Assembly (NCBI RefSeq): GCF_910592395.1
Contig: NC_088308.1
Span: forward strand, 22,087,501-22,151,500
Length of the DNA: 64,000 nucleotides
Direction of reading: 5' to 3'
DNA from: Lineus longissimus
Lineage: Eukaryota; Nemertea; Pilidiophora; Heteronemertea; Lineidae
Numbering within the stretch: the first letter of the stretch is position 1; every line of letters begins with the position of its first letter. The notes beneath the pieces were generated by a model, which was not told the DNA's origin, searched no databases, and worked only from the letters and a program-made list of their open reading frames with translations. The translations under genes and the position numbers were made by a program. Below, in pieces: positions 25,801 to 38,700 of this stretch.

Positions 25801-28300
25801 CTCATGCCTTTCCTCAAACTTGATAGAATAATTCGTTTAGAACACTCCTAAAACACTTTACCAGTTCTTTGGTTGATTTAAACAAGCTGGCTGAGGCTAG
25901 TAAGGATATAGGGGGTATTTTAAGGAATCCCTCGACCACGGTTGACTCTGCTAACGGGATTACCCGCCTAAGCTGCCGGGGATTGTCAGCTCAAAGGTAA
26001 TCGATATGGCGGTGTAGTTCCGCCTAATGACCCGAAAGACGATTATCCACACCAAGATTGGCTGTTTGTATACGGATGATTCCAAGTGAGTTTGCATAAA
26101 TTGAAAACTGATAGACCGGAAACTCATTTTGATGGACTTGGGAATGTAGCCTGAGGAGTGTTATCTTGACACAAAAGGCTTAAAGGGACCTTATCCCCCC
26201 CCCTCCCCATTTAAATACATGTATTCCACCCGTGAATTATTGTGGGCTGTGATAAAAGGTATTTCTGTTCCTTTGATAAATAGGTCTATAGCGGTATACA
26301 ATATATACATCGTAATAGGTTATAGAGGATTTAATTCACGAGCTCTTAATCATCGTCATCATCATAATCATCATCATCAGTCAAGTGCGCAGCTAGCTGT
26401 TACATGTACTAGTCGTTATTAACAGCCAAGCCACTGAAATTACGAATCATTATAAACCGCGCCAGAAAACTAAAGGGGATCGATACGTATAGAAATATGC
26501 ACATCTCCCGGCGAGGGAATTGACTTCTGATTAATACCACAAAAGCAATTAATCTTGTCCTGAACCATCCCAGTTTTAATGATCATAAATCAAATGAGTC
26601 TGATCAGTTTCACTAAAATCGATACAATAATTGCCACACAATGCCAGATGGAAATGTATCATGAAACTAAGTATGGATCTAATTTATAAAGATAGATCTT
26701 ATCCTTTGACGTGCGAGCTTTTGGACGTGCGTACTGATTTTTACAGTGCGAAAGACAACGCAGTCATATAAAGCAACCACTGAGAGAACACCGGGCAAGT
26801 CAACCCCTGCCACAGGGGCGCTGCAGTCGCTATTTGTTTTTATAGGCAGCAACCATCTCAATCTCTTAACAAAAACGTATGGAAAGTCAGACCTCTGTGA
26901 CGGAGATTGCGGGCAAGTGAGATACTATCGCCAGTAGCGGCTATCTCCGCGTAGCGTGAAAGAAATGCTGACAAGCTAGCGCGAAATTGAATCATCATAT
27001 CTTTCATTCATCATTATCCGGCTAATTTGTGTAATCCTGCTTGGCTGACCAGATGTGTCATATATCTGCTTTTCAATCTCCTTTTCTTCCTGCGTTAAAA
27101 ATCTTGCCCGGTGAGCTTGGAAACGATGTATAGAGAATCCGCTTTTGGCATTAACGTGGTGTGTATAAAAAAGAACGCGGTTATTCACGGGGATGAGGTG
27201 TTTCGATGATGAAAAGTTGGCGGGGGAACGACACTTTATCCGGGGATTATTCACGTGATGGTGTAAGCCAATGAACACATCATGATATTTGCTGCTCAGG
27301 GGCCGAAGAGTTGTTCGTCTTGGTTTTCATTATCTTCGAAATCGATTTCCGGAATGACGGGACGGAACATCAGGGCAAAACCGGGCAATGTATACATGTA
27401 CACACAGGATAGTACATCTTTTGTTTTGTTAATGGCTTCTCAAGTTTTTTGAGAAGCACACAATTTCTCATGCACATGTTTAATCATAATCGATCCAAAA
27501 AGCATCATGTAAATGTGATGATTTATATATAGATTTCAGACATAAAAAATGAGAATTTTAAAATTTGTAACGGCTGTGTGCGGCTAGATAACTATTCATG
27601 AAAGAGAAGCTTTATCCATCGACCAATTGCTTGCCCATAAAATATCGTATTATTGTTTGATTTATGTTGTGTAATAAACAATTTCGATCCGTTGCCCCTG
27701 TTTATCATACACACCAGTTGCTCAATTCATGCTTTTAGTTATTGATGTCCATTACAATTAGCACACGCGAAAGCAAAGAGCGCTGGACCGAGGGTTTATT
27801 GAATGGCTAATAGCATTTTATTCAACGGAGTCCCTTTAATCTTCTCGATAATGGAATTGAAATTGACTATCACGCCCAGAAGCTTTCGTGTACATGTAAT
27901 GCTTTTACCGCTGTTTGCAATGGGCGAGGTCTGGTCATGCAATCGTGATTATTAGCGCATGGACTTTGTTTTTCAATTTTCACTTTCCGTAGCAGCAATT
28001 ACGAGTTTGTCAGGTTCTATCTGCAACACGGAAAACCCGATAACTTCCGACGACCTTCCGGAATTGCCCGAGAAGTTCCGAGATGTCGGTAAAGATGACG
28101 TCAAATGATAAAAGTCGAATATCGCCTGCAAGAGTTTCAATAATTATTGGTCTACGTGATTAAAGCACTTTGAGTAACGTATTCATCATGCACTGATTCT
28201 CTAAACTCCCTCATCAAGCTAAACCGGGGATTGTTGAGTAGCAGCTATACATGTACTGAGCACATTTGACCATCGAACTGTTACAGGAAGAATAAAGTCG
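22877..28300. other. Non-coding stretch, nothing recognised beyond small repeats
   Basis: There are no supportable genes. From about 24,461 a short sequence (GGCTGGTTTTGCAAC, then GAACTACGAAGATCTG) resembles the left part of the TTTCGCAA foldback family, so it may be a broken copy. An ATC microsatellite lies near 26350-26379, and a small TTCTCAA/TTGAGAA hairpin near 27433-27455. Confidence 0.45.
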
Positions 28301-28376
28301 CTCGACAGGAATTCGAGCCAACGACCTTTCGGTCACGGGGAGTCTTTCATTCTTACCGCTACATCACCGCGCTTCC
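28301..28376 (-). pseudogene. tRNA-like sequence (tRNA pseudogene or tRNA-derived SINE head)
   Basis: On the minus strand this reads like a tRNA: a box A-like segment (GATGTAGCGGTAAG) early, and a good box B match (GGCTCGAATTCC) about 40 nt later, close to the universal GGTTCGAATCC. The acceptor and anticodon stems do not pair well, no anticodon can be assigned, and there is no T-run terminator. The promoter boxes are kept while the cloverleaf has decayed, which fits a tRNA-derived SINE head. I could not trace a SINE body or an A-rich tail with confidence. Confidence 0.55.
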
Positions 28377-30183
28377 ACAGCTTGAATGAATTGTGAATGT
28401 TCTAGGAGATACAATGTAGTCGATACAATGTACATGTCGATACATTGGCGACGTGAAACTTAAACTGGCCCAACTGGCTCGCGTGGACATCCTTGGTAAT
28501 CTTTGCACCGTATTCTCCCGAAAGTTGCACTTGCATCGCTGCACGCCGTGTGCGCTCAACTATTCAAGGACCAAACATAATCCTCCGTTTCTTTTTTGCT
28601 CACCTTTCACATTCCTGACAATAGCATCGGTGACTTCTGCTGCAGTCAAAGGATCGCCAAAGGGCATTTCCTGCCTGCCATCGTGGTAAGCTCGCTGTAG
28701 CGCATTCCGTCATGACCTTGAATATGCCAAGACCTACGCGGTGGTTTCTATCGTTAACGGTTGTTCTGGGCGATTATAAACTACACCGTCACAAAATCAA
28801 TATTCTAATTGGTCTCATTGAAATCATCGTTTAGTTTGATGGCGGTCATGTTTGAAATAACTATATATTCCTGTGAATGTCGTGATGCATTGCAATCAGT
28901 ATTGTATATGTACGCGACAGGTTAAATACTTTTCAATGTTTGGATCAACCCTTTTCTAGATTTTTCTGTTGGACGCACATTACCGCATGCCTGTTACAAA
29001 TATATTTTGGAATATTGATCAATGATTTATTCCACCCCCGATTTTTAAGGATATTATTTGTTTCAGAGGTATGCATAATAAGGAACACACGGAAAAGATT
29101 CTCTCTCTTGATTTGCAGAGTACAAGTATAGTCCTAGTCTAAACATGGTGGTGACGCACGAAAACAATGGAAGATACGGCGGAGGCGTCAAAAATAAGCA
29201 CTTATTGGTGAATAATCCATCTTATGACGATGCCTTGATGCGTATTTCAATCTTTTTCTTTGCAGGATGATTAACTTCGTCACCGGGAACATGCCGAAAG
29301 ACGCCCTCGTGTGTCCGCCTAAAGATAAAAAGGAAAACCCCTGGGCCGAGAGAACAAAATGTACAGTTTTATAACGCCGCCATAGACATCAACCACGCAC
29401 ACTTCACCCAAAGAGAGCTGAGAATTTGACAGAATATGTTGCTTGGATGGCCCCCAGATGGCTAAAGGTCTACCCTCATGGCGACAAATCAGCACCTATT
29501 TGTCATATCATCTGTTTACTGCACGAATCTAAACTGGCCGCCATTTTGCAGCGCTCACACTTGATATATATAATAGTAAAACAGCACAAAATCTGTAACA
29601 CCGATTTGCGTCTTAGCCCATGGATTCTGTAAACTGGTGGCATTGCAGACGCTACTCATCGAGTTGCGGTTGTCGCATGATTTACAACAGCACATGTACA
29701 CCAACCTAACCGTATCAATCACTGTTGAGGTATTGAAGAAAATAACATCTAACACCACGCAGTGCACGTACATGTAGAAGCCATAATGTACACATCATCT
29801 TGAAAAGCAGTCGGGTACCTGAAAGGGCTGAAAGTTGCTCGGAAGCAGCGCTATCATAAAATGGTTTCCCATGGTGCTTTCACAACAAGTGTGGAAAAAA
29901 GAGCGTAGAATGAAGACCTACAAGATTTCCGTAGCCAAATTCCATTATGGTTTCCACGAGTGTACAAGAGTTTTAGAGACGTACTCGATCGAGCAATCGG
30001 ATATGAGCGGAATTAAAATGACCAGCTATGCATACCCTGTAAAATCAATATGAATTCAAACATTTAAAGTAGAGAGCTACGAATGTAGAAAGGATCGACG
30101 AAGCACCATGAGCTGTCTGGTTGGAGATGTCGTTGAAAGGAGGACCTTTCGCCCGAATTCGGTCTAATTTCTGAAAATAGGTA
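28377..30183. other. Non-coding stretch, nothing recognised
   Basis: There are only short frames without domains. Nothing can be supported. Confidence 0.4.
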
Positions 30184-30391
30184 TAGGCAGGTTTCGCAAT
30201 ATAACTCTTACGAAGATCTACAAACGACGAAGTACGAAGTATGCACCTGTAAATTTTTACATAAATTTCCCCGATTCTTCGTAGAAACTAAAAATAGAAG
30301 AATTAGCATAGTACTATGTATATTACACAACAAGCCTTGAAGTTTGTAGTTCTTACTTCGTCGTTCGTATAGCGGTTGCGAAACTTGCCTA
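30184..30391. mobile_element. Foldback/MITE-like element, family with TTTCGCAA ends (copy B)
   Basis: The ends are TAGGCAGGTTTCGCAA and TTGCGAAACTTGCCTA, a 16-bp inverted repeat with one mismatch. Inside these, ACGAAGATCTACAAACGACGAAG on the left pairs loosely with CTTACTTCGTCGTTCG on the right. The internal AAATTTCCCCGATT phrase recurs at about 53,318. The 208-bp length and lack of coding capacity indicate a MITE. Confidence 0.75.
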
Positions 30392-33300
30392 TTGTTCAAT
30401 TTTTGTTGATACAAGCCCTCGGCATCCGTCTGAAGCTTTGTTCAACTGGAGGGTCTTTGGCCAAAAAACACGGACAACGATGACTTCACACAAATATCTT
30501 TTATCAGTGGACCTTTCTCGTTATCTAATTCGGGTTGCATTTAATTTCCTTGTGTCAAGATGTTCATTAGGTGAGCTCTTAGTGGACAGCTCATGTGCTG
30601 AACGTCCATTTTGACCGAACAGTTTTATACGGAATTATGCTAGAGTAGACGCAACATAGACACGATATAGGGTATAGAATAACATCACTGACATTATGGT
30701 AATCCATTTTTCGGTAGAATTTAGCTAACAATTTGAATAATATCAAATTACACGGGAATTCATTAGATATAGTAATTCTTTTTGTGTCAAGTCTTTTATA
30801 TATCGTTATACCTCGTGTCCAAAAGCACCTAAATGTAACTGCAATTGTAATGAATTAAATGTACGTGTACATGTATATTGTACTGAATGACGTGTGTACT
30901 GGAGTTTCGGCGGCATATCTATTCATTCCCGAACTGGATGCACCCATGATCTTTGTTGTTCCATCTGCGATGTTTCCGCAAACTCGACTTAAAAGAAACC
31001 TCCTTAGTAATCGTGACATGTTGTAATTGCAGTAGATAACGAAACTGCAAAGCAAAATTGGTGAAGAATAATTGACTTAACCTCAACTGTCCTTACAACT
31101 CCTAGAGGTTTACAAGCCATTTCCCAAAATTTCAGGAGAAAAATATCACTTTTTCTTAATATGATAGTGGTTGTAGCGCAACCGCAAGAGCCTTTTCATC
31201 GGGTTGAGAACTTGTTTATACAGACACTTATATACCAACGGGATGGAAAGGAAATGGGCAGTCAGCTCAGGAAGATTGAACGGCCGCCGAAGAAATCTGA
31301 GCGAAAGCCTGTATTTAAATATGCAGGAATGCCCGGATATTGGCGCAATCCTGTCCATATTACTCAACTTATTGTCATCGTCATTTGATTTATGATCATC
31401 AGTTATTTCAATATTGTATCAATCAGTGGTCGCACGCCCCGTAACGTAATTTTGTGTATGTTAATTACTTAGTACTCGTATGGCTGTGAAATTTAATTAG
31501 TAACAACCCCGTCCCATATTTATATCATATCCTGGTGCAGGGACGACAGAAGGTATGTGTTCGTGTTGTATTTCATAACTGAACCCGTTGATGAGGTTGC
31601 ACAGGTGGATGTCCACAGTTTGCATGAGCGTTTGTATGAGCGTGAGTGACGTCATTTCAAATTGAGGTAAGTTCTCGGTATTAACTTGCAGAGATGATGT
31701 CTTAATGCAATCTCCCAATGAGAGAAATAGCTGCATTTGCTCCGAAGAGCTATAGTACATTAGTTCCGTAGAGCAAAAGTACGACAGTACCCCTCCCACA
31801 CTTTCATTAAACGGCGATGGTCTATCAACAGTCACCAAAGTGAAGGCTTGGAGATTGGTCTAAATGGCGTTCATGAACAACTATGTAGGTGGTGAATGTA
31901 TTGTATCGAAAGGTACCGGCGAATAAATGTCTCATGTTTTCTGATTTCGCGTGGCGGCCACAGAATACAGTTGCTACAGTTTGTTTCAAATGTTATGATT
32001 ATGATACCTATTCATGTTATCAATAGTTGTTTGGTCAGTGCAATAATAGAGTACAAACATGGAAACTATATGTAGCCTACAGGTCTGTCAGGCAGTGAAT
32101 TTAAATTCAAAATGGATGGTTTCATTTTAATTCCTTTCGTTATTGTAAAATTCGCACTTAAAGGGACAGTATGGGCAGCAGCTGGGCAGGCAAGACAAAG
32201 TTACACGAATTCACCAATAGGGGTCTCTCACATCTCACAGTACGTCAAAATAATTCATTCTTGTTCGAGGAATATATTCAGTGCTGAATCTGACATGACC
32301 CAAGGTCCTTACTGCGTATATTAGTCACCTGAAGATGGCCAAATTAGCCTCTCTGCTCCTGCCTATAGTCCCCCTTTAAATGAAATTGAAATTAAAATTA
32401 AATTTCAACTGTAATTATTCCTTTCGTCAATGTGAAGTAAGTGAACACAAATGAAAACATGTGTTTATGAAATGGAGTTCAGTGTTGTCCCAAGGTAATA
32501 CGTTATGCCAACACCCTTTTCGTCAAACAAATTTCGAGCGTTGATCGTTGTTGTTCGGTTGGAACTCCGGTAAGTTTGCAAGTGAATCGTAGCTTTTTAA
32601 ACTTATCTCTAATCTCTAAACTCATCATTTTAGGATACAGTGTACATGTAGAAGGCTACAAAGCTTTAGGATTTGAATATTAAGACGTAAAATCTGATTT
32701 AAATTTGACGCACGGAATAGCTGAATTTCAAAAGACCAAAACTATCTACTGTGCCATTTCAAATAATTTACAATACCTAAAACTTGTAATATTGGAAGAT
32801 ATTCTAGCACGTGTCTTGATGACTCCCATAAAGAGTTATGGATATTTTCTTGAGTTATTGAAAGTTGGTCTCACGTCCGAGAAATTTATTTGTTGAGTAA
32901 AACATGTAAAAATGTTGAATCCAGAATTGAGAATATTTCTTCAAAGTGTGCAATGTCACTGTTATTTATTATGTAGTGTGTACATTGTATTTAGATGGTT
33001 TTATCCAAATTTTCATTTACAACTACTGTCCACCTTGTTCACGGAATAACGACATTGACCTTGAGACTGAAACGAGGCAATTTACAACATCTGGTTCACG
33101 AACGTACACGATATCTTCAGGGGAGTTATTACAATTGGTTATGAAATCAGGCAGACAAAATTTTACGGTTACTAGACATAAACAAAGCTTTCTCCATAAC
33201 AATAATAACTTGCCCCCTGAGGTAAGTTACAATGTTACCCAGGTTCAGGGGTAACATTCACTGAACGTTAGGAACTTCTTTAAACTGAAAATTTCCGATT

Positions 33301-35759
33301 ATTTTATAATTTTGTAAAATCCCAACCAATGCTTTTTATGAAGTCCTGAAACCAATTCTAATAATTAATAACGCCATAACGTTGATAAAAAAAAAAGAAT
33401 TACCCTTCGTCCTTCAGGCCTCCACCCCTGGTTTCTTTGTCAATTTTCAGTGAAGTGGTAGCTTGTCTATGCCCTCAGAGGTCGTTGTGAGTATGATTAT
33501 GACACAACAACTTTGGTTTAAGATATATAGCCGACTTCAAAGAACCTGTAATAAGCCCGGGACGCAGCGTTGTCAAGACAACCATGCATGTTGCCATGAT
33601 GGTGTGGCCATTATGGCTATTTTACTTGCTGGTTGTCAGAGCTCGATTAGGTTTTTTGCCCTTTTGGTTTCTCATCTCTCATACCATTAATCACCACGTC
33701 CTTGGGTAGCCATTCACAGCCAGGAATAAACAAAGCATTTGCTTCAGTAATTGCTTTTTTCTAAGATCAAGTTTGAGGTGAATGGCCAAAAAATATCACC
33801 CCGGTTGAAGGGAACATCATCCAACCGAGGTAACTCAACTACAGGGTTTTGCAAGAAAAGCCATAAGTAAAACTCACATCTTATGGATTTTGCTGAAATA
33901 AAGCATGTTCAAGTTGGTCGTCTACATGTATTGCTTTTAAGATTGATAGACAAAAAGGTATTTTGTAGCAGATGGATTTGTTAAGAATACCTCCCGGTAG
34001 AGTTCAAACTAGTATATTGTACATTCCAAACGAGAGAAAGCCCTGTTCAGAAATTACTTGCCAGCTACATATTTATCGGTTTTGATATGTGGGGGGAAAT
34101 TTCTGAGATGCCGAAGATACATGCACCATGGATTAATTTGGTATTGGCCCTGCTCATTACTTTAGACAGCCTGGCTATGATTGAGGCAACCCCGTTTCAT
34201 TCACGACATTCCCCATTGTGTTCAATGTATATTATACGTGTATATGATATACTCACTTCTTATTGAGACTATAGAATAAAGTATATGCTGTACGTATATA
34301 GTAGGACGCCTGTCTTCAGTTGTTCTTCACTCAGCCGGGGAGGCGCCAAGAATCCTTCATCTCGGTTTTCAGGTGCCTGGGTCCTGAATCAGGTCGAGAG
34401 TAATCTCTCAAATGAAAGACGGCCTCTCAAATAAGCGACCGTACAGTGGTCATCCTAATGAGTTTAACTCCCGGAATTTTACTAGTAAGGCTAGAAAATG
34501 CAATTGAACAAAAAGGCAGCGCTGCCAAAATTTGTCATTTCATTCTACAACCGACCCACTTTACAAATTCTGAAATAAACTTTCGATGGGATTATTTTGG
34601 TACCTATTCCTGGTGGTGTCACGGATGTATCTGTTGATCATCTCACTTTATAATAATTCCCACTTTCCAGATGTGCCAACAACCAATGGCTCTCTAAAAA
34701 AAGCTTTCGCTGCGTTGTCCAATTAGTTTGTTACGCGCCTCTTTGATGTTTGAATTTGCGTAGTGTTTCCCTCTGGGTATTATTGGTCTCTGCGAACCCC
34801 AGCAGCTGCTGCATTATGCACTTGCTTTTTATGAAGGAGAAGAAGTTTCCTTCCGGTGAATTTTTGCAGATGCTTGAGATTCCGAGGGATCGGTCGTCCT
34901 GGTTAAGAATTTTACCCCACAGTCTTGTTATGTTGTACTGTATAGTGGAAGCATGGCAGCTTTTCTTTCGCCAAAAAACAGATCGTTTTCATATGAGCAT
35001 TTGAAAATGACGATTTTTTTATTTGAGCACTTGAATGAGATGTTGGACGACCATATAAAACGTACCAGATTTAAAACTGCTAAACCCTGAATGATAAAGC
35101 GCGTTTCCAATCATTTTGAGTTCACGAAGAGGACAGCGCTAGCCCTAGCCTAATCCAGAGGATAGTGTAGCTTCAGTATGTAAATGGCACTGGGGATGTA
35201 TATTTGGGACAGGTAATTTAAAAAGATACTACGTCTTGGTGACTGACAAAGTACATGTACAATGTAATTATTTATCAACATTGCTCATCGAGGACTCTAG
35301 TGTACATTCAGAAAACTAGAGCTCCGACTTGACTTTTCTAAGCCAGGTGATACAGCTGCAATGTATGTGCAATTGTGTACTATTTCATGTTCATTTTTCA
35401 AACATGTTACACTGTTTCTTTGCTAAATGTATGTACAGTACATGTATTTGGATGAAAAAAGCTTTTCTATCTTTTGATGATGCCATTTTTTACTGTCAAG
35501 GCTGCTATCATTGCCAACACTTTCTATTTAAATTTTAGGTCATCATCAGGTAAAAGTTGGTCGCTTCTTAGTCCTGGTCGACTTCACCGTGTTACCTAAA
35601 AAGAAATTGATAATTGAATCTATATTTTTATCAAAATGCAAGAACATGTCAGTCACGTGCATGTGATCGGTCTCACTAAGGGTCTTGGTGCAGAAGCTCA
35701 CAAGCCTGAATGGCAGCATGTTTTTCGCTACCAGGCAAATCTACCACTCGGCAAACCGC
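30392..35759. other. Non-coding stretch upstream of the lectin gene's 3' end
   Basis: No gene can be supported on either strand. Because the lectin-like gene reads leftward and stops at 35760, its 3' untranslated region must extend into the right part of this stretch. I see no unambiguous minus-strand AATAAA close to the stop. Confidence 0.4.
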
Positions 35760-38700
35760 TCATTGAAGTTGTTCCATGCAACGAAACAAGATCACGCTGC
35801 TGATGTAAAATGGAAATTCCCGTAAAATCTCCAAGAGTCTCGGAAAGATGTGACCTAGTACGCGACATTGAGATAAACGCTTGGACCAACCATTTCTATC
35901 TTTGAGACTCCTCTGGCAAATGAATGGATATGGTGTTGCCCCCAACGTATCATACAAGCCCATCCGTTTCCCGCGGTAAATGATGAGTCTGGCTGCATTC
36001 GCCCCGGCTGGTTTACCATCGAACTTCGCAGGAGGGGCGTAGTCATTCCAAGACCCATCCGTCCACATGAAGTCACCGGCCGTTTGGTCTTTGGGGACCT
36101 TCATACCCACCCATGCATTTTCGATAGGATGATTTCCTTTCCTGTGAGACATGCAGAAATTTAATTACTACATGTAAATGTCAGGATTTATCAACTTGAC
36201 ATTTTCCTTCTTACATTGTGGAAACATCGTTTTTAATTTGATATTTGAATCAGGCCAATTTCGAAATCGTGTCAGTGCCCGGTCGATATATTTTTAACAT
36301 GGTAGGTTTAGGGTATTTTATGTGCTGCATTTATTAATCATGACATCTCCTTTATACATGTATGGTATGCTGTTTGTCACGTTTGCATTGACGAAAGTGA
36401 CTTGGTGCTCCCGAGTGACGGTGGTGAAACGCTTGGTACTTCCCCATTCGGTGTTCCCTAAAACAGATATTGGCGGGAGATGCCGTGCTTGATGTTTGGT
36501 CACTCGAGTGAAGCGGCGAGGAGAGGGAAGCACTGAGACTGCATGTGAATGGCTCGGAAACATTTGCAATACGCCATTTACATGTACAACGGCGTTACAC
36601 TGATTTGAGGTCATGGACGTGCACTGCCCTACCGCAGTGCTTATTATAAACCGATGGTCAGACTATCCTGCGCTATTTTTAGGGATGACCAGACGTTCAC
36701 CAAGTGCATGCCCTGTGTTGTCGGCCAATCAAGATGGTCTGACTATCCCGCGCTATTTTTAGGGATGACCAGACGTTCACCAAGTGCATGCCCTGTGTTA
36801 TCGGCCAATCAAGATGGTCTGACTATCCCGCGCTATTTTTAGGGATGACCAGACGTTCACCAAGTGCATGCCCTGTGTTATCGGCCAATCAAGATGGTCA
36901 GACTATCCCGCGCTATTTTTAGGGATGACAAGACGTTCACCAAGTGCATGCCCTGTGTTATCGGCCAATCAAGATGGTCAGACTATCCCGCGCTATTTTT
37001 AGGGATGACCAGACGTTCACCAAGTGCATGCCCTGTGTTATCGGCCAATCAAGTGTATGGTGACTTGTACCGCCAGGCGTAACGGGAAAATAATCTTGAC
37101 ACATGCAGCATCCTTAACCTCGTGGTACATGTATTATACTCACAGTATGTCTTGATAAATTGCAAAAACCTTTGTGGTCAAGATGAACATGCAGTTGCAT
37201 GTAGCCTTTGTATTGTCTTCGGCCCTACTATCATTGAGTGGGGAAGTGGAGAGCAGTATCAGAAATGGTGATTGATTGTCATTGTCCGGGGAAGTAGAAA
37301 ATCTTGTGGCAGAAAATAATGAGTATTCATCTCGCGGTTTATAACAAGCCCTACCGCAGAATTTATTCTGGACCAGGTGTTTTAAGGGAAAAGAAGGGGG
37401 AGTTTTTAGTCATACTTACGGCATTTGAGTCATCAGCAGTTTGTACTCCTCTCTGCTGTGGATACTACTTAGGTGGCCGCCTTGCTTCTTGCAGAAGTCC
37501 TCTGCTTTGAAGAAAGATAGCTTCGAGGAGAAATACCTGTGACATCGGTTGTCGTAGCGGAACCATTTCGTAGCGCATTGGACTGTAGGATAGCAGATAA
37601 ATGCGGTAAGGTTATAAATTTGCTTTTCTGCAGGTATAGGAAGTGCTTGGCAACAAATCAGGGACATGTGGTGACCATCATTCTCACCAATTGGTAAAAC
37701 ACAATGTATTCTCAATCAAAGCGATTGGTTTCGCGTATTCAAGCGCTCGTCGATTTTCTGGCTGGCTGGTGATACTGCACGAAATGTTGTTATTTTTAAA
37801 CGAAATCATCAGTGGCTGAAATTTCAAAACGCTTTTGGTATAAAAAATATGCTAAACCTTTTAGTTGTCTTGTTGTCGGTGTCACTGTAGTTGTAGTCGG
37901 TGTCGAGCGTGATTGCTTTTTCTTCTGCTTCGATTTTGTCTGCTTTGACTTCAACTTCTTAGTCGTGTTTTTCAACGAAGATGCTTTGAGAGACGAAAGA
38001 GCAGAGGTATATGAAAAGGGGTTTCAATGTGGCATCCTCCCTCCTGGCGAAACAGCCTAAGTCCTATGTAGACTGACATGGTCGTTTTGCTTTGCAGTCC
38101 TTCATATTAATTAGGATACAAGTCATTTACCATAAGACCTCACGTCAAAATACGAGTAAGATCTGAATACGACCCCGGAAACGATTGCCTTTATGCAAAA
38201 ACAAGTTCGAAAAGTTCTATGGGCGGTCATACGATTCCCTGTATCCATTAGACATGCTCGGCCACCAACAAATGTATTCATCTCAACAGAAAAAAACATC
38301 CTTTTGATATCCCACCGATAATTTCAGCGAAAATTATTTTCATCTGGAGGGTCTACAAAATCAGTGGCAACTTTTGCAAAATGGAAATTTGAGCGATTTC
38401 TTTCATCATTACTTCATAGTAAATACTCAAGAGCCGGTTTCCTGTATAATCCGCCCGTACCTACCTAATTTATATTTGCAAATGTACGGAAATTCTGTGT
38501 TTTCGGAATGATCTCTCACTTTATACACGAGAAGAACATCAACCAATCTCGCGACTCTTGAACCTCTGGGTATGTTGTCCATACTCATTGGTGGGCGGTA
38601 TTTGGTGTCAGAGCCGTCCGTCCAGGTAAACTGGGCGGTGTTCCCTGTTGTCCCGTTTTTTATCAGTATTCCCACCCATGGTCCTGTTGGCGTGAATCCC

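Noticed and set aside
36654-37082. Plus-strand open frames of 62 and 72 codons repeating the phrase FRDD.TFTKCMPCV
   Set aside because: They are translations of the 80-bp minisatellite in different frames, inside an intron of the minus-strand lectin-like gene.
37812-38060. 82-codon plus-strand frame rich in Phe and Val
   Set aside because: It is antisense to the Lys/Thr-rich linker exon, which fits splice phases; the hydrophobic plus-strand reading is its shadow.
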